DNA of 64,000 nucleotides, taken from contig JAHEBQ010000015.1 in the NCBI GenBank assembly GCA_024642205.1, forward strand, positions 1 through 64,000, given 5' to 3'. Numbering within the stretch: the stretch's first letter is position 1; each line of letters starts with the position of its first letter. Shown here piece by piece: positions 55,101 through 64,000 of this stretch. This stretch comes from Planctomycetaceae bacterium (GTDB lineage: Bacteria > Planctomycetota > Planctomycetia > Pirellulales > Pirellulaceae). Made by a program: the position numbers and the translations under genes. Under the pieces are notes generated by a model. The model ran no database searches and was not told the DNA's origin. It saw only the letters and a program-made list of their open reading frames with translations.

Positions 55101-58100
55101 ACAACGCGAATGTCGGCGTTTCCACCGGCAGCGTCCAGCTGTTCATGGATCTTCAAATAGCCGTCGGAATTGACCAGGATATCTCCGCTGTTCACATCGA
55201 GCCCGGCGACCGGTGGTCCACTGTATGTCGTGGCAATTCCATTCGTCGTACTAAAGGTAATTGTTCCCATCGACTGACCTGAGACTCCCCCGATTGTCAA
55301 TCCAATGTTGTTGGATGGCGATTCGTCCGTGTCATTGAATGCAAATACACCTCCGTCTGACTCGTTAACGGCTGATAAAACCTGAACGTCGTTCGCATCA
55401 TCGAGGATGATGTTGTGGACTCCAACATTGCTTTCCTGCCGTACGCCAAGCTCGTCCGCAATTATCGTCCCGGTGATGGACTGGCTTACCGTTCCATCGG
55501 CGGACAACCGAACATCTGCATTGCCCCGATTGCCGGGTATTGCCGAACTCACACCGGCCAGAATCGTACGATCAATGGACAGGAATCCGTTTGCATCAAG
55601 TAATATGTCGCCGTCGGTTGCATCTGCCGCTCCCAATCCACCTGGCCCTGCAAATGTCGTCGTGATTCCGACCGTCTCGAAAAATGTCTTGTCGCAGAAG
55701 ATCAACCCGGAAACCGAGCCAACCGTCAAGTCGTCAATGTCGCGAAAAACGAATGCTCCGCGTTCCGATGCATTATATCCGGCGAGAAAATTTACGTCAT
55801 TTGCTCCATCGATCAAAATCGTCAGGTCAGAGAGCGTACTTTCCTGTCGGACCCCCAGGATGTTCGACGTAATCGTGCCGGTCCCGGATTGGGAAATGTT
55901 GCCATCGGCAATCAAGCGGACTTCGTTGGCAACGATCGAGTTGTTGATTTGGAGGGAGGCGTCTGCATTGACAATCGCACTGCTGCCCGTCGCCGTTATG
56001 CCGGTAGTCGTGGTGAAATTGATGTTGCCAACGGTCTGGATCGTGACTTCATCCACCATCAGAGCCTGGATGTTCGAGAAGTCAACGTCGCCGACGGGGT
56101 TGAACCCGGCGAACGAGTTCACCTGGTTGTCAAAGCACAGCAGCACCTCACCGAGGCCCGATTCCTGACGAACACCGAGCTCGTTTGCAATGATGATCCC
56201 CGCAGTCGTCTGCGTCATGTTGCCATTGGAGATCAATCGAACATCGTCTAGACCACTGTCCGCGTTGATTGACTGTTCGATCGCAAGGAAGCCGCCGGCC
56301 TGTATCAAAATATCGCCTTGACCATCAATCCCCACCGTGTCGGCAAACGATTTGTCGCAGAACAACGCCTGGGCCACACTGCCAATGGTCAGATCATCAA
56401 TGTCGTTGAAAGCGATCACGCCGTCTTCGAAGGTGTTCAATGCAGCCAGAATGTTGACATCGTTTCCGTCATCCAAGATGATGCTGCCGCTGGCTGCGCT
56501 TTCCTGTCGGACCCCCAGGATGTTCGACGTAATCGTGCCGGTCCCGGATTGGGAAATGTTGCCATCGGCAATCAAGCGGACTTCGTTGGCAACGATCGAG
56601 TTGTTGATTTGGAGGGAGGCGTCTGCATTGACAATCGCACTGCTGCCCGTCGCCGTTATGCCGGTAGTCGTGGTGAAATTGATGTTGCCAACGGTCTGGA
56701 TCGTGACTTCATCCACCATCAGAGCCTGGATGTTCGAGAAGTCAACGTCGCCGACGGGGTTGAACCCGGCGAACGAGTTCACCTGGTTGTCAAAGCACAG
56801 CAGCACCTCACCGAGGCCCGATTCCTGACGAACACCGAGCTCGTTTGCAATGATGATCCCCGCAGTCGTCTGCGTCATGTTGCCATTGGAGATCAATCGA
56901 ACATCGTCTAGACCACTGTCCGCGTTGATTGACTGTTCGATCGCAAGGAAGCCGCCGGCCTGTATCAAAATATCGCCTTGACCATCAATCCCCACCGTGT
57001 CGGCAAACGATTTGTCGCAGAACAACGCCTGGGCCACACTGCCAATGGTCAGATCATCAATGTCGTTGAAAGCGATCACGCCGTCTTCGAAGGTGTTCAA
57101 TGCAGCCAGAATGTTGACATCGTTTCCGTCATCCAAGATGATGCTGCCGCTGGCTGCGCTTTCCTGTCGGACCCCCAGGATGTTCGACGTAATCGTGCCG
57201 GTCCCGGATTGGGAAATGTTGCCATCGGCAATCAAGCGGACTTCGTTGGCAACGATCGAGTTGTTGATTTGCAACGCGCCATCGGCATTTACAATCACGC
57301 TGTTGCCTGTCGCGCCGATGCCGGCCGTGGCAGTGAACGTAATGTTCCCGATCGTCTGAGACGCGACGTCACCGATCACCATTGCCTGGACATTGGAAAA
57401 ATTTATGTCACCGACCGGGTTGAACGCGGTGAATGTACTTACCTGGTTGTTGAAACACAGCCGTATGTCGCCGGTGAGCCCCGCCTGGCGAACGCCAAGT
57501 TCCCCACTGATGACAATTCCTGCCGCCGTCTGCGTAATGTCGCTGCCGGCAATCAGGCGAACATCGTCGGCTCCATCATCGGCGTTAATCGCTGCTTCGA
57601 TCGAGAGTGCTCCGCTGCTTTGAACCAGGATGTCGCCTTGGCTGTCGATGCCGGTTATCTGACCAAATGTGATACCGCAGAATAACCTTTCCGGGGTCTC
57701 GATGATCATCAAATCCCCGCCAGCGTTGTTCAACGCGATTTGTCCGTTTTCATACGCATTCAAGGCGGAAAACGTATCGACCTGATTGTTGTCGGTCAGG
57801 ATGATGTCGTATCCAAGGTTGGCGTCCAGATCCTCAGTGACAACATAGACCGTTGCTTCCTGCCGTATTGCCAGCCCTGCTGCAATAATCACATTTCCAG
57901 CGGACTGAGCGACATCACCGTTTGCAATCAAATAGACCGTCCCGGCGCCGACATCGATCGTGCTGGTAATGTTGATAGCTCCGACGGATGACTGAAAGTA
58001 GTCGCCCCCATCTGTGCTAACGCCGGTTGTCGTGACAAACGCAACGTTGCCAATCGTCTGATTGGTGACTTGGTCGACGGTAAATGGAACTTCGCTGTTG

Positions 58101-61100
58101 AAAAACAAACCGCCGCCGGTGAACTGGTTTTCTCCTGCAAAAAATGATACCCGGTTTTCGAAACACAATATGATGTCATAGACATTGTTGCCATCGACGT
58201 CTTGTGCGGGTGAAAACAAATTACTTTCCTGGCGAGCGCCAAGTTCATCAGCAAAAATCAGCCCGGTCGCGGTTTGGTGCAGATCGCCATCGGCCGTCAG
58301 TCGAACATCTGCCACTCCACCACTGGCCGATATTTGCCGGTCGATCAACAGGAATCCATCGGCGTTGATCAGTACATCGCCGGAGTCAACGTCGCCTGCG
58401 CCTTGAGCCGCGAGGCCGGTGAATACGGTTGAAATTCCTGCCGTCGTAGCGAAAGACTTGTCACCAGCGTTCAATCCGGCGACTTCGCCGATCGTCAAAT
58501 CATCGTTGTCGTTGAAAACCACGACCCCGGTGTCGAACACGTTATCCGCCGCAAGGACGCCAACGTCATTGCCACCGTCGAGAATGATGTCCAATCGTCC
58601 GTTTGCGTCGAGATCTTCCGTGACGCTGTATACCAACTCTTCTTGCCGAACCCCCAATGCCCCGGCCGTGATCGTTCCATTTACCGATTGGTGTATATCG
58701 CCTCCGATAACCAGCCGAACTGTGCCGGTGCCTGTGTCAATCGCCTGTTGAATCTGAAGCGAACCTGCGGATGCTACAAACTGATCCCCGTTGATCGTCC
58801 TAATTCCGGCGGTCGTAGTGAACATGACTCCGTCGATTGTCTGGGCTGAAATTTCTCCGATGATCAGGCGTTGAGTATTATTCAACTGTAGGTCGCCGCC
58901 GGAAAACTGGTTGCCGCCCGCCATCACATCGACAACGTTGGCATGACACAGATCGATGTCATAGAAACCGTTATTGTCCAGGTCGTTCGATACAACCAAC
59001 ACGACACCTTCCTGCCGAACACCGAACTCGTTGGCAGAGATGGTTCCTGTGAGAACCTGAACTACATCTCCGTTTGCGGTTAATCGAACATCCGCGGCGC
59101 CCCCTCCGGCGTTGATCAGACGGTTGATCTCCAGATATCCGCCGGTATTGACAATGATATCTCCGTCGACGATATCACTTGGCCCGGATCCGGCAGCGCC
59201 GGTAAAAGTGGTTTGAATCCCCGTAGTCAGTGCGAAGCTCTTTGTGCCAACCACCAACGCGGCGACTTCCCCCACCGTAATTCCGTCGATGTCATTGAGA
59301 GCGATGACGCCGCCGTCGTATGCGTTGAACGCCGCGACGACGTCAACATTGTTATTTCCGCTCAGGATAATGTCGTAACGGGTATTGGCATCCAGGTCAT
59401 CGGTTGCGTTGATTGCCAATCCTTCCTGTCGAATACCGAGTTGACTGGAGACGATTCCTGTGGCGGCCGCTTGGTGAATATCACCATTGGCTATCAAGCG
59501 GATCAAACCGGTTCCGGCCGTGATTGGAGCCGAGATGTCGAGGAAACCCGGAGAGTTCAGGAACACGTCACCGTCACTGGTTGCGACGCCGTCGACTCCG
59601 GTAAAAGAAATGGCATTGATCGTCTGCCCGGAAACTTCACCAACCGTATAGCCGCGAACGTTGTCGAATTGAACGTCTCCGGCAACAAATGCATTTTCGG
59701 CTCCAAGTACGTCAACGTCATTGGGGGCACAGAGGTGAACGTCGTAAACAGTATTTGAATCGAGATCATTCCCCGCGTCTAACACGATTCCTGACTGGCT
59801 GACGCCCAACTCATTTGCGGAAATGACCCCCAGGATCGCGTCCTGGGAGACGTCACCGCTGGCATGGAATCGAACATCCGAAGCGCCGCCGCCCGCAATA
59901 ACCGACTGGTTGACTTCAAGAAAACCGTCAACATGGACAAGGATGTCGCCATCGACGACGTCGCCTGCCCCTGTTCCGTCAGCTCCGGAATAGGTCGTTG
60001 TCAATCCTGCCGTTGCTGAAAACGAAATGCCGACAACGGTTTGGGCGGATACTTCCCCGAGGGTCAGACCATCAATGTCATGGAACGTCATTACACCGCC
60101 ATCAAACACGTTCAATCCCGCCATTACATCAACGTCATTTACTCCATCCAGCAAGATGTCGTAGCGGCTGTTGGCGTCCGGGTCGTTGGCAGCAACCAGC
60201 GTGTTTGATTCCTGCCGGACTCCCAGTTCATTTGCGATGATTGCCGAGGTTACCAATTGATGTACGTCGCCGTTCGCGATCAGCCTCACGTCCGCGATTC
60301 CTGTCGCAGCTGAAATGATTTCATCAATCTGCAGAAATCCATCGACGTTGATAAGGATGTCGCCGCTGTCGACATCCCCGGCTCCCAGCCCAGGCGGCCC
60401 GGCAAACGTCGTTGCGACCCCGATTGTCTCAAGAAACGTGTCATTACAGTACATTTGCGTGGCGACGCGGCCGACCGCCAAATCATCGACATCATTAAAG
60501 ACGAATACGCCGGAATCGAAAGCGTTGAATGCTGCGATCAGGTTGACGTCATTCTGGTCGCCCAGCAGGATATCAAATCGACCGTTGGCATCGATATCTT
60601 CGAGCGCGTCGTAAACCAGGGCTTCCTGTCGGATACCCAGTTGATTGGCAATTATGACACTGCCTGGCGTTTGCGTAATGTCACCGTTGGCAATCAACAA
60701 GACGTCAAACGCACCAGCGTCGAGAACATTGTTGATTTCCAGATTGCCTGCGGAAGTCAGGAAAATATCAGCACCGACAACGCCACTGGTCGCCGAAAAG
60801 GCAACATTGCCGATTGCCTGGGCCGACACATCACCGATCAGAAAGCCATCAAAGTCCTGAAATTCAATGTTACCGTTGTTGTTGAACGCGGCAAATATAT
60901 CCACATCATTGTCGGCACACAAATGAATATTGCCTGTCAATTCCTGACGCACACCAAACTCGTTGGCAAGGATGACGCCGGATACGATTTGGTCGATCGG
61001 TCCATTGGAGGTCAACCGTACATCCGCCGTCCCGTTGCCCGCGATGATGGGCTGATTGATCTGCATCCCGCTATCCGCACGCAAAATAATGTCGCCGTCA

Positions 61101-63550
61101 TCCACGTCACCTGGTCCGATGGCAACTGGACCGGTAAAAGTCGTCGAGGCGCCGGAGGTCGCTTTGAATGCGGCAAAGCCAATCAGTTGCGCCGAAACCG
61201 CATCGATCGTCAAAACAACCTGGTTGTCGAAGGCCAGCACGCCACGATCAAATGCATTGAAGGCAGACGTAAACCCGGCTTCGTTGGCGGCGTCCAGAAT
61301 GATGTCAAAACGCATGTTGGCATCCAGGTCATCGACGTCCGTAAAATTCGTTCCGATTTGCCTGACGCCAAGTTCATCCGCGGTGATGTTGCCCGTCACG
61401 GATTGAAGCACATCACCGACCGCGGTCAGTCGTACATCCGCGGTACCGGCATTGACCTGCTGATTGATTTGCAGGAAACCTCCGGCATTGATCAAAATAT
61501 CGCCATCCTCAATGTCGCCGGGCCCTTGGACACCCGGTCCGGTATGTGTTGAGACGACGCCGGCTGTGGTTTGGAAGGTCACACCGGCGCAAATCTCCAG
61601 CTCCCCAATTTCGTCGATTGTCAGATTGTCAGAATCGACAAAAACGAGCGTCCCGCCGTCAAATGCATTGAAAGCTCCGAGAACATTGACATCGTTGCCT
61701 GCATCCAATTGAATGTCAAAACGTGTATTGGCATCGACATCATCGCCGGCTGAGAAGACCGTTCCTTGTTGCCTGACTCCCAGTTCATCCGCGGAAATGG
61801 AACTCGTCGCGGATTGAAGCACGTCACCTTCTGCGATCAGACGAACACTCCCCATTCCCGCATCGATGGCGCCGTCGATCTGGATAAAACCGCCGGCAGC
61901 GATCGAAATGTCGCGTCCAACATTAACGATCGACGTTAGCCTGATTCCATTTTCTTCACAAATGAAAACGCCGTTGCCGAGGGAATTGATGATTGAGATC
62001 GAATCCACGCTGGTCCGTAACCCGTTGGAGAGATCACCAACGCCATCTGCGGCGGAAACCGTCAGAATGTTGCTTTCGACTGAGCTGGCCATTCCCGGTG
62101 AATTGCTGATCGAGCCCCGATTGGCATCAAGTGCCAGCTCGGCGTCAGCCGTCAGGATTACTTCGTGAACACCTCCGCCACCGGTGGTAACCCGACCGGT
62201 GTCAAAAATGATATCGTCGCCGGCAATGAACTCAACCGTTTCATTGGTCGCGGCAATCAAATCAACGATGGCATTGTTGTTGATCGTAATGTTGTCGCCG
62301 AAAAGTGCCGAGCCACTCGCGACAAAGGAAAACGAACCAGCAAGATTCACGTCCGCACTGATGGTCAGGGGGCTGTGGGTCGTCAGTGAGCCATCTTGCG
62401 CGCTCGAAACCGCATCAATACTCACGCCACCAGCAAGATCGACAAGCTGAACGACGCCGTCCGCGTTGAATGAAAGATCGTCGACGTCCAGCTGAAGATC
62501 GTCAGCCAAACCGATGGTAGCACCGGTCAAATCGGTCCGCGACCCGACGATATTGGCGACTTCCAGAAGTGTCCCGTCGATGATGTCGCCGGTGACATCA
62601 ACCGTAATGGCACCCGTGGTCGATATATTTCCAATAGTTGCATCACCGCCTTCGGTACCAGTGGCCAAAAGGTCGATCGAACCGGTTGCCGAGCTGATTG
62701 AGCTACCGTCCGAGATCATAATCCCACCGATCTCCATGTCTGCATCGTCCGTGTTCGCCGTGAGGTCGACACTTCCAGAGAATCCTGCATCAACAAGCGA
62801 GTTGTTTAACAATGAAATATCATCAGCTGCCAACAGGGAAATATCGCCGGCATTGGTTTGGATTGATGCCCCATCGACAATGATGTCACTGCCAATTCCC
62901 GTGGCGGAGAGGGAGATAAATGAATTGGGGTCGGAACCTTGATTCGAAATCAATCCGTCGACCGTGATGGTGCCGGTCGCCTGAACGATGAAGTCCGGGT
63001 CAATCATATCCATCGAATCGGTGTCGGTAATACTGATCCCGCTGAGCCGGACATTCCCGTCAATGTTCAAGTCAAGCGATTGATTTTCGAATGTGAGGTT
63101 GGAAAAGCCGATTTCAGAAACCGCAAAAGCACCTTTTTGCACGACGTTGATATTGTTGCCGCCGTCAATCACAATCCCATTGGTCAACAACGATGCGGTG
63201 ACCTCCAGTCGCGTCGGCGATTCAAGTTCGATTCCGGGATCGCCCCCCAGATCGGTCCACCCCGCCATCCCGTCGATTTCAAAAATGAAGGCATCGACGC
63301 CCATTGACGCACCGATATCAACGGTGTCCTGAGAAAATGTCAGGTCTTGACCGACGTCGAATCCGTCGAGTGTCAACAGTCCCGCACCGAATGAAAAAGT
63401 GGCGCTCAATACCTGGCGTTGTTCAAGCTTCTGATACCCGATCCTCGCGACAAGTTCCGCCGGTTCTGGTGCCTGTGGCTGCGGTGAATTTGCCGTACGC
63501 TTGAAAAGACGTCCGAATTGCTTTGTAAATCGGTTCATGGATGTCGCCAA
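52118..63550 (-). CDS. giant (3810 aa) LEPR-XLL-like repeat protein, probable surface/extracellular adhesin
   Basis: N-term IGYQKLEQRQVLSATFSFGAG resembles the LEPR-XLL motif; many tandem repeats (ADVRLTANGDVHQ..., ELGVRQE..., DLDANTRYDIILDG.NDV...). Confidence 0.9.
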   Translation of the reverse strand: MATSMNRFTKQFGRLFKRTANSPQPQAPEPAELVARIGYQKLEQRQVLSATFSFGAGLLTLDGFDVGQDLTFSQDTVDIGASMGVDAFIFEIDGMAGWTDLGGDPGIELESPTRLEVTASLLTNGIVIDGGNNINVVQKGAFAVSEIGFSNLTFENQSLDLNIDGNVRLSGISITDTDSMDMIDPDFIVQATGTITVDGLISNQGSDPNSFISLSATGIGSDIIVDGASIQTNAGDISLLAADDISLLNNSLVDAGFSGSVDLTANTDDADMEIGGIMISDGSSISSATGSIDLLATGTEGGDATIGNISTTGAITVDVTGDIIDGTLLEVANIVGSRTDLTGATIGLADDLQLDVDDLSFNADGVVQLVDLAGGVSIDAVSSAQDGSLTTHSPLTISADVNLAGSFSFVASGSALFGDNITINNNAIVDLIAATNETVEFIAGDDIIFDTGRVTTGGGGVHEVILTADAELALDANRGSISNSPGMASSVESNILTVSAADGVGDLSNGLRTSVDSISIINSLGNGVFICEENGIRLTSIVNVGRDISIAAGGFIQIDGAIDAGMGSVRLIAEGDVLQSATSSISADELGVRQQGTVFSAGDDVDANTRFDIQLDAGNDVNVLGAFNAFDGGTLVFVDSDNLTIDEIGELEICAGVTFQTTAGVVSTHTGPGVQGPGDIEDGDILINAGGFLQINQQVNAGTADVRLTAVGDVLQSVTGNITADELGVRQIGTNFTDVDDLDANMRFDIILDAANEAGFTSAFNAFDRGVLAFDNQVVLTIDAVSAQLIGFAAFKATSGASTTFTGPVAIGPGDVDDGDIILRADSGMQINQPIIAGNGTADVRLTSNGPIDQIVSGVILANEFGVRQELTGNIHLCADNDVDIFAAFNNNGNIEFQDFDGFLIGDVSAQAIGNVAFSATSGVVGADIFLTSAGNLEINNVLDAGAFDVLLIANGDITQTPGSVIIANQLGIRQEALVYDALEDIDANGRFDILLGDQNDVNLIAAFNAFDSGVFVFNDVDDLAVGRVATQMYCNDTFLETIGVATTFAGPPGLGAGDVDSGDILINVDGFLQIDEIISAATGIADVRLIANGDVHQLVTSAIIANELGVRQESNTLVAANDPDANSRYDILLDGVNDVDVMAGLNVFDGGVMTFHDIDGLTLGEVSAQTVVGISFSATAGLTTTYSGADGTGAGDVVDGDILVHVDGFLEVNQSVIAGGGASDVRFHASGDVSQDAILGVISANELGVSQSGIVLDAGNDLDSNTVYDVHLCAPNDVDVLGAENAFVAGDVQFDNVRGYTVGEVSGQTINAISFTGVDGVATSDGDVFLNSPGFLDISAPITAGTGLIRLIANGDIHQAAATGIVSSQLGIRQEGLAINATDDLDANTRYDIILSGNNNVDVVAAFNAYDGGVIALNDIDGITVGEVAALVVGTKSFALTTGIQTTFTGAAGSGPSDIVDGDIIVNTGGYLEINRLINAGGGAADVRLTANGDVVQVLTGTISANEFGVRQEGVVLVVSNDLDNNGFYDIDLCHANVVDVMAGGNQFSGGDLQLNNTQRLIIGEISAQTIDGVMFTTTAGIRTINGDQFVASAGSLQIQQAIDTGTGTVRLVIGGDIHQSVNGTITAGALGVRQEELVYSVTEDLDANGRLDIILDGGNDVGVLAADNVFDTGVVVFNDNDDLTIGEVAGLNAGDKSFATTAGISTVFTGLAAQGAGDVDSGDVLINADGFLLIDRQISASGGVADVRLTADGDLHQTATGLIFADELGARQESNLFSPAQDVDGNNVYDIILCFENRVSFFAGENQFTGGGLFFNSEVPFTVDQVTNQTIGNVAFVTTTGVSTDGGDYFQSSVGAINITSTIDVGAGTVYLIANGDVAQSAGNVIIAAGLAIRQEATVYVVTEDLDANLGYDIILTDNNQVDTFSALNAYENGQIALNNAGGDLMIIETPERLFCGITFGQITGIDSQGDILVQSSGALSIEAAINADDGADDVRLIAGSDITQTAAGIVISGELGVRQAGLTGDIRLCFNNQVSTFTAFNPVGDINFSNVQAMVIGDVASQTIGNITFTATAGIGATGNSVIVNADGALQINNSIVANEVRLIADGNISQSGTGTITSNILGVRQESAASGSIILDDGNDVNILAALNTFEDGVIAFNDIDDLTIGSVAQALFCDKSFADTVGIDGQGDILIQAGGFLAIEQSINADSGLDDVRLISNGNMTQTTAGIIIANELGVRQESGLGEVLLCFDNQVNSFAGFNPVGDVDFSNIQALMVDEVTIQTVGNINFTTTTGITATGSSAIVNADASLQINNSIVANEVRLIADGNISQSGTGTITSNILGVRQESAASGSIILDDGNDVNILAALNTFEDGVIAFNDIDDLTIGSVAQALFCDKSFADTVGIDGQGDILIQAGGFLAIEQSINADSGLDDVRLISNGNMTQTTAGIIIANELGVRQESGLGEVLLCFDNQVNSFAGFNPVGDVDFSNIQALMVDEVTIQTVGNINFTTTTGITATGSSAIVNADASLQINNSIVANEVRLIADGNISQSGTGTITSNILGVRQESTLSDLTILIDGANDVNFLAGYNASERGAFVFRDIDDLTVGSVSGLIFCDKTFFETVGITTTFAGPGGLGAADATDGDILLDANGFLSIDRTILAGVSSAIPGNRGNADVRLSADGTVSQSITGTIIADELGVRQESNVGVHNIILDDANDVQVLSAVNESDGGVFAFNDTDESPSNNIGLTIGGVSGQSMGTITFSTTNGIATTYSGPPVAGLDVNSGDILVNSDGYLKIHEQLDAAGGNADIRVVANGDIVQSPTGEITANELGVSQVSSIFNATNDLNGNTRHDISLGEMNNDVDHLAMANHYVNGDLWFRDIDSLTIDQVIGQAIGSVVSLTISGITSDDGTTLSLADGTGNIRLEANGTLNDGDGIPIITGGAGSFRGDLDIELADQITDRLLIGQNVFFESPDVEVGQDGVAAGNANVLFGNLTIDDRDPTGETGDADITEDDSTTLTGNSSINRLALTSAGDINNDVGAHIRVNQVQFNATNGAVFIGNRSNDMFGRFDAGGNPLELEVGVVALNVSIAADSSVEINGNIPLNPDLNRSHSVEPTPFAVGTEVVDTLFVTSFATDLSGDQVGHIEQTVGDLNATRLGLAAGRHVHLQSISSSNVAVSIDAGDSDAAANPQQTMLDQLAAISGSEVRSTLAQSVSVVHQGDLVVTTVVNPDVIDMADEVIPRSFVTGVSTTATEDGSILLAAMESISIKANVSANSSGSLPQVTAYVQNAVANDSAAISFAGGSILVEGSQGTETNRGLVNHTQTRAFFGTDSDSDGDIDQFLVDTTKIIRLDSGTGTAEQLIRALYGNAGEEGYRVSFVWDSQRRFDAGFASSQEVPNLYTINGTTDFERFDVEIFNQDAPPNTVILVDGNAATVQTDLIEQIAHDAAYNFNTLFVKVNPYTENAIIVRLDDLRVFTTAEVRNDQDINLFVGQLNNADPTLNADNSLNSVSETLESVLETASVRHPSLPMVFETNVIPFEPPIVELVQQTPFLPTFDKPEIRRPDIPGTLSWIAVRIGDVDDDDDEPGKYIIEVDGELILKNPQAEYLPLDDDEQPTEIRNADKNQIEKIIEQIEKDENAEAGLWYKIFIDYEEGTGKKDELLFYYFKTGRQQNDELGPDSDFEKNSDERNGQDPPETDDNSNLKQDNPEDNSGAFVQPTAERPVFGKTTGTGEPGPDQASAGGAKLGLSSGTVLLATLASRKQRALRTAVIDQLVNPDVEVSFSRFERLKRRVTSMLGNQAG
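55839..57271. repeat. exact 660-bp tandem repeat (about 2.2 copies) inside the giant gene
   Basis: Line-by-line comparison: 55841-56500 = 56501-57160 with no mismatch seen; identity extends partway into a third copy to about 57271. Confidence 0.95.
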
Positions 63551-63812
63551 CAGAAGGTCTTTACCGGGTCTTTGCTTGCACCATCAAAACAGGCGATTCC
63601 TATTATATTCCGATGATTATCAATGATTCTTTAAATTCCTGTAATTCTTTCGGGACAAATCAGTGTCAATGTCGATCGGACGCTGCAACCGGGAATTTTC
63701 AATCCAGCAGAACCGAATCTTGCCGTTCGACCGGAATACATCACCAGCTATAATCGGGTAAAAGACGCACTTGGCGGCCCAAATCGCGCGGGCCAAGCAT
63801 AGGTACCTATTT

Positions 63813-64000
63813 ATGAGTCATTACCGAAGTCGAATGCCGGCGTTGCGGTCGATTGTTGTCATCTCGTTGGCACTTTTGATCTGTGTCGCGAATGGTTTTG
63901 CTGCTTGTGACGACGAAACCGGTCAAACAGGATTGATCATGATCGAGTCTGCGATCGTGAAACTGATCGATAGTGTCAATGTGCCAGCTGAACTACCCGG
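63813..64000 (+). CDS. secreted HlyD-type adaptor protein, N-terminal part (3' truncated by window)
   Basis: MSHYRSRMPALRSIVVISLALLICVANGFAACDDETGQTGLIMIESAIVKLIDSVNVPAELPG; signal peptide plus the start of an adaptor-like 'xVxLIDxVxVPAxxxG' pattern. Confidence 0.5.
   Translation, partial: MSHYRSRMPALRSIVVISLALLICVANGFAACDDETGQTGLIMIESAIVKLIDSVNVPAELP

Noticed and set aside
55839-57271. CRISPR-like or mobile repeat interpretation
   Set aside because: Unit is 660 bp, contiguous, in frame and protein coding; no short repeat/spacer structure or transposase
54035-63307. Numerous plus-strand ORFs (e.g. 55407-56168, 56978-57685, 60455-61552) opposite the giant gene
   Set aside because: Antisense shadow ORFs of a repetitive coding sequence; they repeat with the same 660-bp periodicity and have no start context or family features

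Overview
Chromosomal window that reads as a planctomycete. The evidence is PEP-CTERM proteins, a sulfatase, Tat-type Gfo/Idh/MocA and sugar-isomerase genes, an ASPIC/UnbV FG-GAP protein, and a giant LEPR-XLL-like protein. The centre (about 23.8-41.6 kb) is a type VI secretion (T6SS) locus in the order tssA-tssB-tssC-tssC'-tagJ(impE)-tssE-tssF-tssG-tssH(clpV), followed by hcp-vgrG-PAAR. No tssJ/K/L/M or fha is visible in the window. Next to PAAR is a putative effector island of three genes: (i) a HExxH (HESCH) protein; (ii) a toxin-like gene split by a -1 frameshift at an A7 tract (A_AAA_AAA), whose two halves together resemble polymorphic toxin type 44; (iii) a protein with a peptidoglycan-binding-like N-terminus and an SDGC motif. 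Two paralogous TPR+SAM-methyltransferase genes bracket the hcp/vgrG/PAAR/effector segment. The right end has a Ser/Thr kinase-WD40 protein and a 3810-aa repeat protein that carries an exact 660-bp in-frame tandem duplication. A truncated HlyD-like gene diverges from the giant gene, and a HlyD/TolC pair lies left of the T6SS locus. No rRNA, tRNA or CRISPR array was recognised. All family names come from reading motifs in the translations; no database search was run.
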